A DNA stretch of 64,000 bases from Novosphingobium sp. SG707. Its GTDB lineage: Bacteria > Pseudomonadota > Alphaproteobacteria > Sphingomonadales > Sphingomonadaceae. Both the position numbers and the translations under genes were made by a program. Below the pieces are notes generated by a model. It saw nothing but the letters and a program-made list of their open reading frames with translations, was not told the origin of the DNA and ran no database searches. Below, piece after piece: positions 26,984 through 36,404 of the stretch (positions are counted from its first letter, which is position 1; every line of letters starts with the position of its first letter). The stretch is taken from NCBI RefSeq assembly GCF_012275515.1, contig NZ_JAAZQL010000001.1, positions 851,006 through 915,005 of the forward strand, read 5' to 3'.

Positions 26984-28132
26984 TTAGTAGAAATCAGGGT
27001 TCGAGCGCACATCGCCCAGAGTGATCCGCCCGCCCAGCATCTTCATCACCCATGCCGTATAGCCCAGCACCACCGGCAGGAAGATGACCGTGACGATCAG
27101 CATGATGAACAGCGTCATATGGCTGGACGAGGCATTCCACACCGTCAGGCTGGAGCGCGGATCGATCGAGGACGGCAGGATGAAGGGAAACATCGAGCAG
27201 CCCACCGTGGCGATAATCCCCGTGGTGGCCAGTGCCGTGCCCGCCAGATTGAGCCAGCCCCGCCGCGCCGTGATGCCCGCCAGCGCGACCAGCGGCCCGA
27301 CAAGGCCCAGAACCGGCGCCAGCACCATCCATGGATGCGCGCGATAATTGCCCAGCCATGCGCCGGGCGCGGCCACGCTGGCCGAGAGCAGCGGGTTGGA
27401 CGGACCTTGCGTGTCAACCGCGCCGTTGATCGCCATGCCCATGCCCCCGCGCGCCACCATCAGCCCGCCGACCAGGAACAGTGCGATCGTCACCACCGCC
27501 GCAATCCGGGCGATGGCGCGGGCGCGGACCAGCACCGGCCCCTCCTCGATCTTGACCGCGAGCCATCCCGCGCCATGCAGCGCCAGCATGGCCACCGAGA
27601 GCAGGCCCGTCAGCAGGGTGAAGGGCGTGAACAGGCCAAGCAGCGAGCCTTCATAGGTCATGCGCAGATCGCTATCGAGCCGGAAGGGCGCGCCGATCAA
27701 CACATTGCCCACCGCCACGCCAAACACCAGCGCAGGCACAAACCCGCCCACGAACAGCGCCCAGTCCCAGCGGTTGCGCCAGCCTGCATCGGCATGTTTC
27801 GAGCGATATTTGAACGACACCGGCCGCAGGATCAGCGCCGCCAGCACGAGGAACATGGCAAGGTAGAAGCCGGAGAAGCTGACCGCATAGACAAAGGGCC
27901 ATGCGGCAAAGATCGCCCCGCCGCCAAGGATGAACCATACCTGATGGCCCTCCCAATGGGGCGCGATGGCGTTGATGACCAGACGGCGCTCCTCATCGCT
28001 GCGCCCGACAAAGGGCAGCAGCGCGCCCACCCCCAGATCGTAACCATCGGTGAGAGCAAAGCCGATCAGCAAAACGCCCAGCAGCGCCCACCAGATGACC
28101 CGCAGCGTTTCATAATCAAGCGGAATATGCAT
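26984..28132 (-). CDS. cydB: cytochrome bd quinol oxidase subunit II
   Basis: A 382-residue polytopic protein. The opening YETLRVIWWALLGVLLIGF and the GYDLGVGALLPFVGRSDEER motif are diagnostic of CydB, with the conserved Asp in TDGYDLG. It pairs with CydA in the inner membrane to reduce oxygen with quinol. It lies between cydA (12 bases upstream) and cydX. Confidence 0.95.
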   Translation of the reverse strand: MHIPLDYETLRVIWWALLGVLLIGFALTDGYDLGVGALLPFVGRSDEERRLVINAIAPHWEGHQVWFILGGGAIFAAWPFVYAVSFSGFYLAMFLVLAALILRPVSFKYRSKHADAGWRNRWDWALFVGGFVPALVFGVAVGNVLIGAPFRLDSDLRMTYEGSLLGLFTPFTLLTGLLSVAMLALHGAGWLAVKIEEGPVLVRARAIARIAAVVTIALFLVGGLMVARGGMGMAINGAVDTQGPSNPLLSASVAAPGAWLGNYRAHPWMVLAPVLGLVGPLVALAGITARRGWLNLAGTALATTGIIATVGCSMFPFILPSSIDPRSSLTVWNASSSHMTLFIMLIVTVIFLPVVLGYTAWVMKMLGGRITLGDVRSNPDFY

Positions 28133-28144
28133 GGATCTTCCCCC

Positions 28145-29707
28145 TTATTCGGCGGGCAGCGGGGCAAAGCCCTGCGCGGCGGCCATGGGTTCGTGATGTT
28201 CCTCCGGCCCTTTGCGGATCGCGGCGATCATCAGGCGGATCTCGATCACGGCCAGCGTGCCGTAGAGCGCGGTAAAGCCGATGATCGTTGCCCAGATCTG
28301 CGGCACGGTCAGCGAGGAGGCGCCAAGGAAGGTCGGCAGCACGCCATCGACCGCCCACGGTTGCCGCCCGATTTCAGCCAGCACCCAGCCCCCCTCGATC
28401 GCGAGCCACGGCAGCGGGATCATGAACACCGCTATCTTCAGGAACCAGCGCTTGGAAAACCGGCAGGCCGAGGCGCAATAAAAGGCCATGGCAAAGAAGG
28501 CGATAAAGCCAAAGCCGAGCGCCGCCATCCCGCGAAACAGGAAGAACATCACCGGCACGTTGGGCACCGTGTCCCATGCCGCCTTCAGGATCTGCTTGTC
28601 GTCGGCCTGGCGCGGATCGGGCATATAGCGCTTGAGCAGCAAGGCAAAGCCGATGTCGCGCTTATGCGCCTCAAAGGCGGCGCGGGCGGCGATATTGCCG
28701 CGATCCTGTTTCAGCTTCTCCACCGCATCATAGGCGATGATCCCGCTGTGAATGCGCTCATCGGCGCGCAACACCAGTTCCTCGATCCCGTCGATCTTGC
28801 CCGACAGGCTGCGCGTGCCGATGATCCCCATCACATAGGGCAGCTTGATCGCGCCATGGGTGGTGCGCCCCGCCACATCGGGCAGGCCGATCAGCGTGAT
28901 CGCCGCGGGCGCGGGTTCGGTTTCCCACATGGCCTCGATGGAGGCCAGCTTCATCTTCTGGTTGTCGGTCAGCGCATAACCGCTCTCGTCGCCCAGCACG
29001 ACCACCGAGAGCGCCGAGGCCAGACCAAAGGCCGACGCCACCATCATCGAGCGGCGCGCCACATTGGTCCATTTGCCGCGCAGCAGATAGATTGCCGAAA
29101 CGCCCATCACGAATGTGGCGGCGCAGACATAGCCCGCGCTGACCGTATGGACGAATTTGGCCTGCGCAACGGGGTTGAACAGCACTTCTTTAAAGCTGGT
29201 CACTTCCATCCGCATGGTTTCGGGATTAAAGGCCGCCCCCACCGGATTTTGCATCCAGCCATTGGCGATCAGGATCCACAATGCCGAAAGATTGGTGCCC
29301 AGCGCCACCAGCAAGGTGACAAAAAGATGCTGAACTCGGCTGAGCCGATCCCAGCCGAAGAACATCACGCCCACCATCGTGGCTTCGAGGAAAAAGGCCA
29401 TCAGCCCCTCGATCGCCAGCGGGGCGCCGAAAATGTCGCCCACATAATGCGCGTAATAGGCCCAGTTGGTGCCGAATTCGAACTCCATGGTCAGGCCCGT
29501 GGCCACGCCCAGCACGAAGTTGATACCGAAAAGCCGCCCCCAGAAGCGGGTGATCACCCGCCAGATCGGCCGCTTGGTTATGACATAGACACTCTCCATA
29601 ATGACCAGCATGAAGGAGAGGCCAAGTGTCAAAGGAACGAAAAGAAAGTGGTACATGGCTGTCAAAGCAAATTGCAGCCGCGATAGTTCGATAACCGCCA
29701 TATCCAT
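28145..29707 (-). CDS. cydA: cytochrome bd quinol oxidase subunit I
   Basis: A 520-residue protein. His20 (in FALTAMYHFLFVPLTLG) is the b595 ligand position. GRLFGINFVLGVATGLTMEF carries the conserved acidic residues of the proton path. The quinol loop is of the long type (ADERIHSGIIAYDAVEKLKQ), as in E. coli CydA. It is the catalytic subunit carrying b558, b595 and d, and the first gene of cydABX. The operon is divergent from the cydDC exporter needed for its assembly. High oxygen affinity also makes it useful under sulfide, which poisons haem-copper oxidases. Confidence 0.95.
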   Translation of the reverse strand: MDMAVIELSRLQFALTAMYHFLFVPLTLGLSFMLVIMESVYVITKRPIWRVITRFWGRLFGINFVLGVATGLTMEFEFGTNWAYYAHYVGDIFGAPLAIEGLMAFFLEATMVGVMFFGWDRLSRVQHLFVTLLVALGTNLSALWILIANGWMQNPVGAAFNPETMRMEVTSFKEVLFNPVAQAKFVHTVSAGYVCAATFVMGVSAIYLLRGKWTNVARRSMMVASAFGLASALSVVVLGDESGYALTDNQKMKLASIEAMWETEPAPAAITLIGLPDVAGRTTHGAIKLPYVMGIIGTRSLSGKIDGIEELVLRADERIHSGIIAYDAVEKLKQDRGNIAARAAFEAHKRDIGFALLLKRYMPDPRQADDKQILKAAWDTVPNVPVMFFLFRGMAALGFGFIAFFAMAFYCASACRFSKRWFLKIAVFMIPLPWLAIEGGWVLAEIGRQPWAVDGVLPTFLGASSLTVPQIWATIIGFTALYGTLAVIEIRLMIAAIRKGPEEHHEPMAAAQGFAPLPAE

Positions 29708-29848
29708 CGGACATGTCCCCGTTGGGGCCGCGCAACAGGCGCAGCCATTGACCAGCGCATCAGGCGCAAGGCAGGCAAATGGCAGGCGGGCGTATCAGAC
29801 AGACTCGCTTGCTAATTGCAGGCGATGCTAATATGAGAATTTTGTAAT

Positions 29849-31447
29849 ATGGTCAACCCCCTTTCCCTCGCCCGGCCCCGCCCTGATCCCGCCTCAAGCC
29901 TTTGGTGGATCACGGATACTGTCGGCGCGATAGTCGCGGCGGTGGGGTTGGCATGGGTGATTGCGGGCGCGACGGCGGGCCATATAACAGGTTTTGCGCC
30001 CTTTGTCCTGCTTGCGGGCGGGATCATCCGGGCGCTGGCCCAATCACAGGCGCATCACAGCGGCATCACTGCCGCCATCCGTGCCCAAACCCGCTGGCAG
30101 GCGATCCTGCTGCCCGCCTTGCTGCCGACCCGGTTGATGCGGGGCAAGCTGGTGGGTGAGGATATGCATCTGGCCATTGAGGCGCCCGTTGCCACGCGCG
30201 GTTATGTCGCGCGCTATCTGCCGCTGCGTCTGGCCTCGGGCGTCTCGCCGCTGCTGGTGATGCTGGCCGCATGGCCCGCCAGCCATGTCGCCGCCGCGAT
30301 CATGCTGGCGACGCTGGCGCCCTTCATTCTGGGCATGGTGCTGGCCGGGACCGCCGCCGCCCGCCGGGCGCAGGCCCAGCATCAGGCGCTGACGCGGCTG
30401 TCGGGCCTGTTCATCGACCGCCTGCGCGCGCTGCCCACAATCCTAGCCTTTGGCGCAGAGGAACGGATGACCCGCCATTTGGGCATCAGCGCCAGGGATG
30501 CGGCGCAGCGGACACTCTCGGTGCTGGCGGTCGCCTTTGCCTCGGGGGCGATCCTGGAATTCTTTGCCGCGCTCAGCGTGGCGCTGGTGGCGGTCTATTG
30601 CGGCTTTTCGTTGCTGGGCCTGCTGCCCTTCCCCGCACCCGAAAGGCTCGATCTGGGGCGGGCTTTCTTTGTGCTGGCGCTGGCGCCCGAATTCTATCTG
30701 GGCCTGCGCCGCCTTGCCGCCGCCTATCATGAAAAGCAGACCGGCGAGGCCGCGCTGGCCGCGATGGATGAAGCGTTGGGCATCCTGCCCCCGCCGCTTC
30801 CCGCGATTGCCCCGCCCCGGCAATGGACGGGCTGCGGCGTGGTCCTGACGCATCGCGAAGGCGCGCGGATCGGCCCGCTCGACTGGGATTGGCGGGGGCC
30901 GGGGCTGCATGTGGTGACCGGCCCCACGGGCAGCGGCAAATCCTCGCTGCTGCTGGCACTGATCGGTCAGGTTGCGGTGAGTGAGGGGCAGATCTTGGCC
31001 GATGACGGCACTTTCCTGCCCGGATCGGCCAATCCCTCCATCGGCTGGGCCGGTCAGGCGGTGGCCCTGCTGCCCGGCACGCTGCGCGACAATCTGGCGA
31101 TGGGAAAAGCCGATGACGGGGCGATGCTGGCGATCCTGAACAGGATGGGGCTGGACGCAATGCTGGCCGCCCGCGGAGGGCTGGATATGGTCATCGACCA
31201 TCGCGGCTCGGGCCTTTCGGGCGGAGAGCGGCGACGGATCGGTCTTGCCCGCGCCATTTTGTCGGGCCGCTCGATCCTGCTGCTCGACGAACCCACCGCC
31301 GATCTCGACCCGGCCACGGCCGAAACCATCCGCAACCTGCTGGCCGAAATCGCGCAGAGCCGCATGGTGATCGCCGCGACCCATGACGCCGACCTCATCG
31401 CGCAGGCCGCGACCCAATGCCCCATCGACCGGGAGATCGCCCGATGA
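29849..31447 (+). CDS. cydD: thiol reductant ABC exporter subunit CydD
   Basis: A 532-residue half-transporter with an N-terminal membrane domain (six helices to about residue 300). The ATPase has Walker A GPTGSGKSS, signature LSGGERRRIGLARA and Walker B SILLLDEPTADL. CydDC exports glutathione and cysteine and is required to assemble cytochrome bd. It is divergent from cydA and overlaps cydC by four bases. Confidence 0.93.
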   Translation: MVNPLSLARPRPDPASSLWWITDTVGAIVAAVGLAWVIAGATAGHITGFAPFVLLAGGIIRALAQSQAHHSGITAAIRAQTRWQAILLPALLPTRLMRGKLVGEDMHLAIEAPVATRGYVARYLPLRLASGVSPLLVMLAAWPASHVAAAIMLATLAPFILGMVLAGTAAARRAQAQHQALTRLSGLFIDRLRALPTILAFGAEERMTRHLGISARDAAQRTLSVLAVAFASGAILEFFAALSVALVAVYCGFSLLGLLPFPAPERLDLGRAFFVLALAPEFYLGLRRLAAAYHEKQTGEAALAAMDEALGILPPPLPAIAPPRQWTGCGVVLTHREGARIGPLDWDWRGPGLHVVTGPTGSGKSSLLLALIGQVAVSEGQILADDGTFLPGSANPSIGWAGQAVALLPGTLRDNLAMGKADDGAMLAILNRMGLDAMLAARGGLDMVIDHRGSGLSGGERRRIGLARAILSGRSILLLDEPTADLDPATAETIRNLLAEIAQSRMVIAATHDADLIAQAATQCPIDREIAR

Positions 31448-33012
31448 GCGGCCTGCTTGACGCCCCGCTGGCCGGACAGAAGCGCGCGCTGCGCTGGGGC
31501 ATGGTATGCGCGGGCGGTGCGGCCTTGGCGGCGATCGGCCTGCTGGGGGTGGCGGGCTGGTTTCTGGTTGGCGCGGGCGTGGCGGGGCTGGCCGGGCCGC
31601 TGGCGGTCGCGGGCTTCAACTATCTGCTGCCCAGCGCGGCCATTCGCGCCGCCGCCATCACCCGCACTGCGGGCCGCTATGGTGAGCGTATGCTGGGCCA
31701 CCGCGCCGCGCTTTTTGCTCTGGCCGAACTGCGGGCCCAATTGTTCGCCCGCGTGGCGCAAGGGGCGCTGAACGGCCGCGATCCGGGGCGCAGCGGCGCG
31801 ATGGCCGCCCGGTTCGGCCGCGATGTCGATCTGCTGGAGGATGCCGCGATCCGGCGAGTCGCTCGTGTCGGCGGCTGGACTGGGGGATTGGCCGGGCTGG
31901 CGATGGTCGGTCTGCTGGGCTGGGGCGCGGCTATGGTCATGGCGCTGGGCATGGCCGCGATGCGCCTTGTCTCCCATTGGCTGGCGGCCAGACTGCCCGC
32001 CTTGCAGGCGCAGGTGGCGCAGGCCCATGCCGCCGCGCAGGCCGATTATGCCGATATGGCCGGGCCCGCCGCCGATATTGCGGTTTACGATCTGGCTCCG
32101 CAACTGGCCGCCGCGCTGGAAAGCAGCGATATGGCGCGGGCCGAGCACGCGCTCGCCCGCGCCGAGGCGGTGATCACCGCCTCACAGACCATTCTCGCCA
32201 GCGTCATTGTGGCGCTGATCGCGTGGAGCGCGCAAGGTGGCGCGCCCATGCTCGCGCTCGGCCTGTTGGCGGCGATGGCGGCGCTGGAGATTTGGGCCGG
32301 GCTGGCCGCCCATGATGCCCGCGCGCGCCAAGTGCGTCAGGCCGAGGCGCGGTTGCAGGCCATGGAATCCGCGCAGACGCCTCATCCGCCTGCCCTAACC
32401 TCGAATCCCGCGTTGCATATCGCGGGACGGGATTTCGCCCCCGGCGCGCGCATTCTCCTCTCCGGCCCCTCGGGCATCGGCAAGACGCGGCTGCTTGAAA
32501 CGCTGGCGGGTTTGCGCGAGGACGCGCCGCAGGTCTTGCGGGTGGATGGGATCGATCCCCGGACCTTGGGCCTCGCGGGTTTGCGTGGGACTTTTGCCGT
32601 CATGACACAGGATGCGCCGCTGATCGCGGGCAGTCTGGCCGACAATCTGGCTCTCGCCCGCCCCGGCATCGACCGGGCGGCGATGGAGCGGGCGCTCTGG
32701 GTCGCCTGCGCGCAGGATATTGTCCCGCTTGACCAATGGCTGGGCGGGGACGGGGCGCGGCTGTCGGGCGGCCAGAGGCGGCGGGTCGCTCTGGCGCGAG
32801 TCCTGCTGGCAGGGCGGCCTTGGCTCTTGCTCGACGAGCCGAGCGAAGGGCTGGACCGCGAGACTGAAGCTCTGTTGTGTCAGCGCCTGAAGCAATGGCT
32901 GGATCAGACCGGCACCGGACTGGTCCTTGTCAGCCATCGTCCGGCCATGGCGCAACTGGCCGCCGAGACGGTCAATTCCGCGTTTCGCCCAGATGCTGCA
33001 AATAGGCAATGA
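31444..33012 (+). CDS. cydC: thiol reductant ABC exporter subunit CydC
   Basis: A 522-residue half-transporter, partner of CydD. It has a membrane domain, then Walker A GPSGIGKTR, signature LSGGQRRRVALARV and Walker B PWLLLDEPSEGLD. The start ATG overlaps the cydD stop (ATGA). Its last 41 bases overlap the convergent cytochrome c gene. Confidence 0.92.
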   Translation: MSGLLDAPLAGQKRALRWGMVCAGGAALAAIGLLGVAGWFLVGAGVAGLAGPLAVAGFNYLLPSAAIRAAAITRTAGRYGERMLGHRAALFALAELRAQLFARVAQGALNGRDPGRSGAMAARFGRDVDLLEDAAIRRVARVGGWTGGLAGLAMVGLLGWGAAMVMALGMAAMRLVSHWLAARLPALQAQVAQAHAAAQADYADMAGPAADIAVYDLAPQLAAALESSDMARAEHALARAEAVITASQTILASVIVALIAWSAQGGAPMLALGLLAAMAALEIWAGLAAHDARARQVRQAEARLQAMESAQTPHPPALTSNPALHIAGRDFAPGARILLSGPSGIGKTRLLETLAGLREDAPQVLRVDGIDPRTLGLAGLRGTFAVMTQDAPLIAGSLADNLALARPGIDRAAMERALWVACAQDIVPLDQWLGGDGARLSGGQRRRVALARVLLAGRPWLLLDEPSEGLDRETEALLCQRLKQWLDQTGTGLVLVSHRPAMAQLAAETVNSAFRPDAANRQ

Positions 33013-33457
33013 TATCCGCCCGATCGAGCCTGTCCTCAATCCCGTCAAACTGCATCGAAGTGCCCGGAATCATCTTCTTGGGGTTGCTGATCCAGCGATC
33101 GAGGGTTGCCGCATCCCACTTTCCGCCCTTGTCGCGCATGGCCGCCGTATAGCCGAACCTGACGCTGTTCGTGCCCAACGGCTTCCCGTAAACGCCGATG
33201 AGATTTGGCCCGCCGCGGTCCGTGGCTCCATCCATATAGGAATGGCAGGCGGCGCATTGCCGAAATTTCGATGCGCCGATTTCAGCATCGGCAACGCGCA
33301 TAAGATCGTCCAACGTGGGATCTGCGCCCGCAGCACGCAGACGCTCCTCGCGGCGATCATCCTTGCATCCACCGGTTGCCGCCAAAGCGCCCAAGAGCAA
33401 ACCATGCATCAGTTTCGTGGCGAGGCGCCCGAGAATGGGTTTGCGCAATGTCTGCAT
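32972..33457 (-). CDS. class I c-type cytochrome
   Basis: About 161 residues. The haem-binding CAACH is at residues 68-72 and the sixth ligand is Met135 in IPGTSMQF; GGPNLIGVYGKPLG between them is the usual cytochrome c loop. The N-terminus is hydrophobic (HGLLLGALAATGGC) and could be a signal peptide or lipoprotein anchor. The start is uncertain: an ATG at 33493 and one at 33409 are alternatives and none has a strong ribosome site. A periplasmic electron carrier. Confidence 0.82.
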   Translation of the reverse strand: MQTLRKPILGRLATKLMHGLLLGALAATGGCKDDRREERLRAAGADPTLDDLMRVADAEIGASKFRQCAACHSYMDGATDRGGPNLIGVYGKPLGTNSVRFGYTAAMRDKGGKWDAATLDRWISNPKKMIPGTSMQFDGIEDRLDRADIIAYLQHLGETRN

Positions 33458-33670
33458 GGATTGGACTGAGGCGGATTTTGTGAGGCGATTCATGCCATTC
33501 GCGATGCTCTCCCGAACGCAGATTGTCCAGTCCGCGCCGGAATATAGGAGGCGCCAAGCCCATGCAGCAGCCTTTGTCCGATCGAATTGGACGGGCTGGA
33601 TTGTTGAAACGGCATATTGATCACAGCAATCGCGCCCTATGATTTGACGCTGCCCCGTTCGCTGGCCATC

Positions 33671-35539
33671 ATGCCCCGCATGACCAGTTTTCCACTTTCG
33701 CGCCGGTATGCGCTCATCGGAACGGCAGCCATGCTGGCTGGCGCGGCTCGCCCTTTTCCCGCCCTTGCGGCGCAGAATGGAGGCGGGCCGATTGGTACAG
33801 GCTCCCCCGCAGCAACGCTGCTGGACAGGCTGGCGTGGGAATTGCTGGAACGGACCCCCACCGGGGCAACCTCGCTGGGCGTGGATACGGGCGCGCATGC
33901 GGGTCTGCGCGGCAAGCTGGATGACCGTTCGCCCGAGGGCGTGGCCGCCACCCGCGCCTTCCTTGAGGATGCTCTGACGCAGCTCGACCGGGTGGAGCGC
34001 AGCGGGCTGGACGCGGGCACGCTGACCAGCCTGATGGTCACGCAAACCGCATTTCGCACCGCGCGCGAAGGCATGACGCTGCCCTATGGCGATGCCACCA
34101 TCGGCGGATGGCGCAACACGCCTTATTGCGTGATCCAGAATGTGGGCGGCTGGATCGATGTGCCTCAGGTGCTGGATGGGGATCAGCCGGTGCGCGATGC
34201 CGCCGATGCGGACTGGTACCTGCAAAGGTTGGCCGCTATGCCCGCCTTGCTGGACGGGGAAACGGCGCGGATCGCTCATGCGCGCGGCATCGGGCTGGTG
34301 CCGCCGGACTTTCTGCTGGACAAGACGATCGCCGGGATGACCCGCGCCATGGCTGAGGCCGCACGCGGCGACGGCCCGCTGGCAGGGCCGTTGATGCGCA
34401 AGGCGGCGACCGTGCCCGGGCTTGATGCTGCGGCGCTGGGTGCGCGGGCGCAGCGGATCATCACCCAAGGCGTGATCCCCGCGCTGGAGCGGCAATTGGC
34501 CGAAATCCGGGCCCAACGCGCCATTGCCACCGGCGCGGCCGGCATGGGCGCCCGCCCGCATGGCGACGAATGGTATGCCTGGGGCTTGCGCGCCAGCACC
34601 ACCACGCGGCACACGCCGGAGGAGATCCACGCCATCGGCCGGGCCCGTCTGGCGGAACTGGGCGCACAGATGGACACGATCTTGCGCAGCCTTGGCCTGA
34701 CGCAGGGTTCGGTCGCCGATCGCATGAAGGCGCTGCAACTGCGGAGCGACATCACCTTTGGCACGGACGATGCGGCGCGGGCCAAAATCGTGGCCTATAT
34801 GAATGGCAAGCTGACCGCGATGCGCGAACAATTGCCCCGCGCCTTTCGCAAACTGGCGCGCGGCAATCTGGAAATCCGCCGCATGCCGCTGGCCGAGGAA
34901 CCCGGCGCCCCGGCCGCCTATGGCGGGCCGGGCTCGATTGACGGGCGGATTCCGGGCAAGATCTGGGTCAATCTGGGCGATCCGGCGATCCACAACCGGG
35001 TCAGCATTCCCGATCTTGTGTTTCACGAAGGCATCCCCGGCCATGTGTGGCAGGGTGAATATGCGCAGGCGCTGCCGCTGATCCGCTCGATCCTCGCCTT
35101 CAACGCCTATTCCGAAGGCTGGGCGCTCTACAGCGAGCAACTGGCGGACGAACTGGGCCTCTATGACGATGATCCGGCGGGGCGGCTGGGCTATCTGATG
35201 GGCCTGTCATGGCGCGCGGCGCGGTTGGTGGTGGACACGGGCATCCACGCGCAAGGCTGGAGCCGCGAGCGGGCGCTGACCGAATTTGTCGCCGCGACCG
35301 GCCTGTCGTCCAGCAACGCGGTGAGCGAGGTGGAGCGCTATTGCGCCTGGCCGGGTCAGGCCTGCGGCTATATGCTGGGCCAGATCGAGATCAACGCCCA
35401 GCGCGAGCGCGCCCGCACGGCTTTGGGCGGGCGGTTTGATTTGCGCGATTTCAACCAGACGGTGGTGGATGGGGGGAATGTTCCGCTCGACGTGCTGGCC
35501 CAGAATGTGTCGCGCTATATTGCAACCGGCAGCGGTTGA
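33671..35539 (+). CDS. DUF885 secreted zinc-peptidase-like protein
   Basis: About 622 residues. The N-terminus SRRYALIGTAAMLAGAARP is a twin-arginine-like signal ending near PALA, so the mature protein should be exported folded. The DUF885 core carries VFHEGIPGHVWQGEYA, with the HExxxH-like metal motif of the family, and later EGWALYSEQLADELGLY. Members are thought to be metallopeptidases. Two ATG codons nine bases apart can start it. Confidence 0.85.
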   Translation: MPRMTSFPLSRRYALIGTAAMLAGAARPFPALAAQNGGGPIGTGSPAATLLDRLAWELLERTPTGATSLGVDTGAHAGLRGKLDDRSPEGVAATRAFLEDALTQLDRVERSGLDAGTLTSLMVTQTAFRTAREGMTLPYGDATIGGWRNTPYCVIQNVGGWIDVPQVLDGDQPVRDAADADWYLQRLAAMPALLDGETARIAHARGIGLVPPDFLLDKTIAGMTRAMAEAARGDGPLAGPLMRKAATVPGLDAAALGARAQRIITQGVIPALERQLAEIRAQRAIATGAAGMGARPHGDEWYAWGLRASTTTRHTPEEIHAIGRARLAELGAQMDTILRSLGLTQGSVADRMKALQLRSDITFGTDDAARAKIVAYMNGKLTAMREQLPRAFRKLARGNLEIRRMPLAEEPGAPAAYGGPGSIDGRIPGKIWVNLGDPAIHNRVSIPDLVFHEGIPGHVWQGEYAQALPLIRSILAFNAYSEGWALYSEQLADELGLYDDDPAGRLGYLMGLSWRAARLVVDTGIHAQGWSRERALTEFVAATGLSSSNAVSEVERYCAWPGQACGYMLGQIEINAQRERARTALGGRFDLRDFNQTVVDGGNVPLDVLAQNVSRYIATGSG

Positions 35540-35552
35540 ACGGGAGGCCCCC

Positions 35553-35942
35553 ATCTCCGATCTTTCCGCCCACACGGGCTTTCTGATGCGCATGGTTTCG
35601 AACGTGGTGTCGAAGGAGTTTGCGCGCAAGCTGGCCTGTGAAGATGTGACCGTGGCCGAATGGGTGATGCTGCGCGCGCTTTATGGCCGCGATGCGCTTG
35701 CCCCCAGCATGCCGGCGCGCCAAATGGGGATGACCAAGGGCGCTGTCAGCAAACTGGCCCAGCGGTTGCTGGACAAGGGCCTGATCGCCCGGATCGACAA
35801 TCCCGAGGACAAGCGCGGCCACAGCTTGTCGCTCACACCCGCAGGCATCGCCAAAGTGCCGGATGCGGAGCATGAGGCGCTCAAGCGGCTGCTTCAGACG
35901 CTGATCGATGGCCGTGCATTGACCGCCGCGCCGGTGGACTGA
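35553..35942 (+). CDS. MarR-family regulator (non-canonical start likely)
   Basis: A MarR winged helix: WVMLRALYGRDALAPSMPA, recognition helix MGMTKGAVSKLAQRLLDKG and wing IDNPEDKRGHSLSLTPAG. About 129 residues. The family homology begins at ISDLSAHTGFLMRM, before any ATG in frame. A good ribosome site (CGGGAGG) is placed just before an ATC codon at 35553. The alternatives are an ATG at 35586, which cuts the first helix, or one at 35505 inside the DUF885 gene. The start given is an inference. Confidence 0.75.
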   Translation: MSDLSAHTGFLMRMVSNVVSKEFARKLACEDVTVAEWVMLRALYGRDALAPSMPARQMGMTKGAVSKLAQRLLDKGLIARIDNPEDKRGHSLSLTPAGIAKVPDAEHEALKRLLQTLIDGRALTAAPVD

Positions 35943-35957
35943 CCTGAAAGGACGATA

Positions 35958-36359
35958 ATGGACGCCGCCCTGGCCGCCGTTGCGCAACAATGTCTTGCCG
36001 CTACCCATGCTGGCTCGCTCGGCTTTGCCGCCATTGTCGGAATGCTGATCGAGGCCGGTTTTGAAGGCTATGCCGTCGATTACCGTCGCGGCGCCCAGAC
36101 CTTTTACCTGCCCGATGGCCAATGGCTCGATTTCCCCCTGCCCGATCAGGCGGGGCTGGCGGCGGCGGCTTTTGATGCGGCCGCCGTGGAGGCCCAAATC
36201 CGCTGGGCTCAGTCGGGCGATCCGGCCTACAGCTATCAGGCCTTCAGCCGCCATGCGACGGCGGCGGGCTGTGCGGGTTATCTCGTTTCCTTCCCTGGCC
36301 GCCGTGTGGTCTATTACGGCCGCACGAGCGAGGTGCATATCGAGCTTTTTCCGCAATGA
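35958..36359 (+). CDS. DUF1398 family protein
   Basis: A 133-residue protein that matches the DUF1398 pattern from memory: FAAIVGMLIEAGFEGYAVDY, then QTFYLPDGQWLDFPLP, and RVVYYGRTSEVHIELFP at the end. No signal peptide. The family is widespread and without known function. It follows the MarR-like gene by 15 bases and is probably in its operon and under its control. Confidence 0.78.
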   Translation: MDAALAAVAQQCLAATHAGSLGFAAIVGMLIEAGFEGYAVDYRRGAQTFYLPDGQWLDFPLPDQAGLAAAAFDAAAVEAQIRWAQSGDPAYSYQAFSRHATAAGCAGYLVSFPGRRVVYYGRTSEVHIELFPQ

Positions 36360-36404
36360 TTTTTCGCTGCGGCGCGGGCGATCCATTGCCCGCGGCATCA
36401 ACGC

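Noticed and set aside
26855..29686. A 943-codon plus-strand open frame opposite cydAB
   Set aside because: Same shadow effect; cydA, cydB and cydX are unmistakable on the other strand.
32972..35140. A 722-codon minus-strand frame covering the cytochrome c gene
   Set aside because: Only its C-terminal ~160 residues look like protein (the cytochrome); the rest is antisense to the DUF885 gene.
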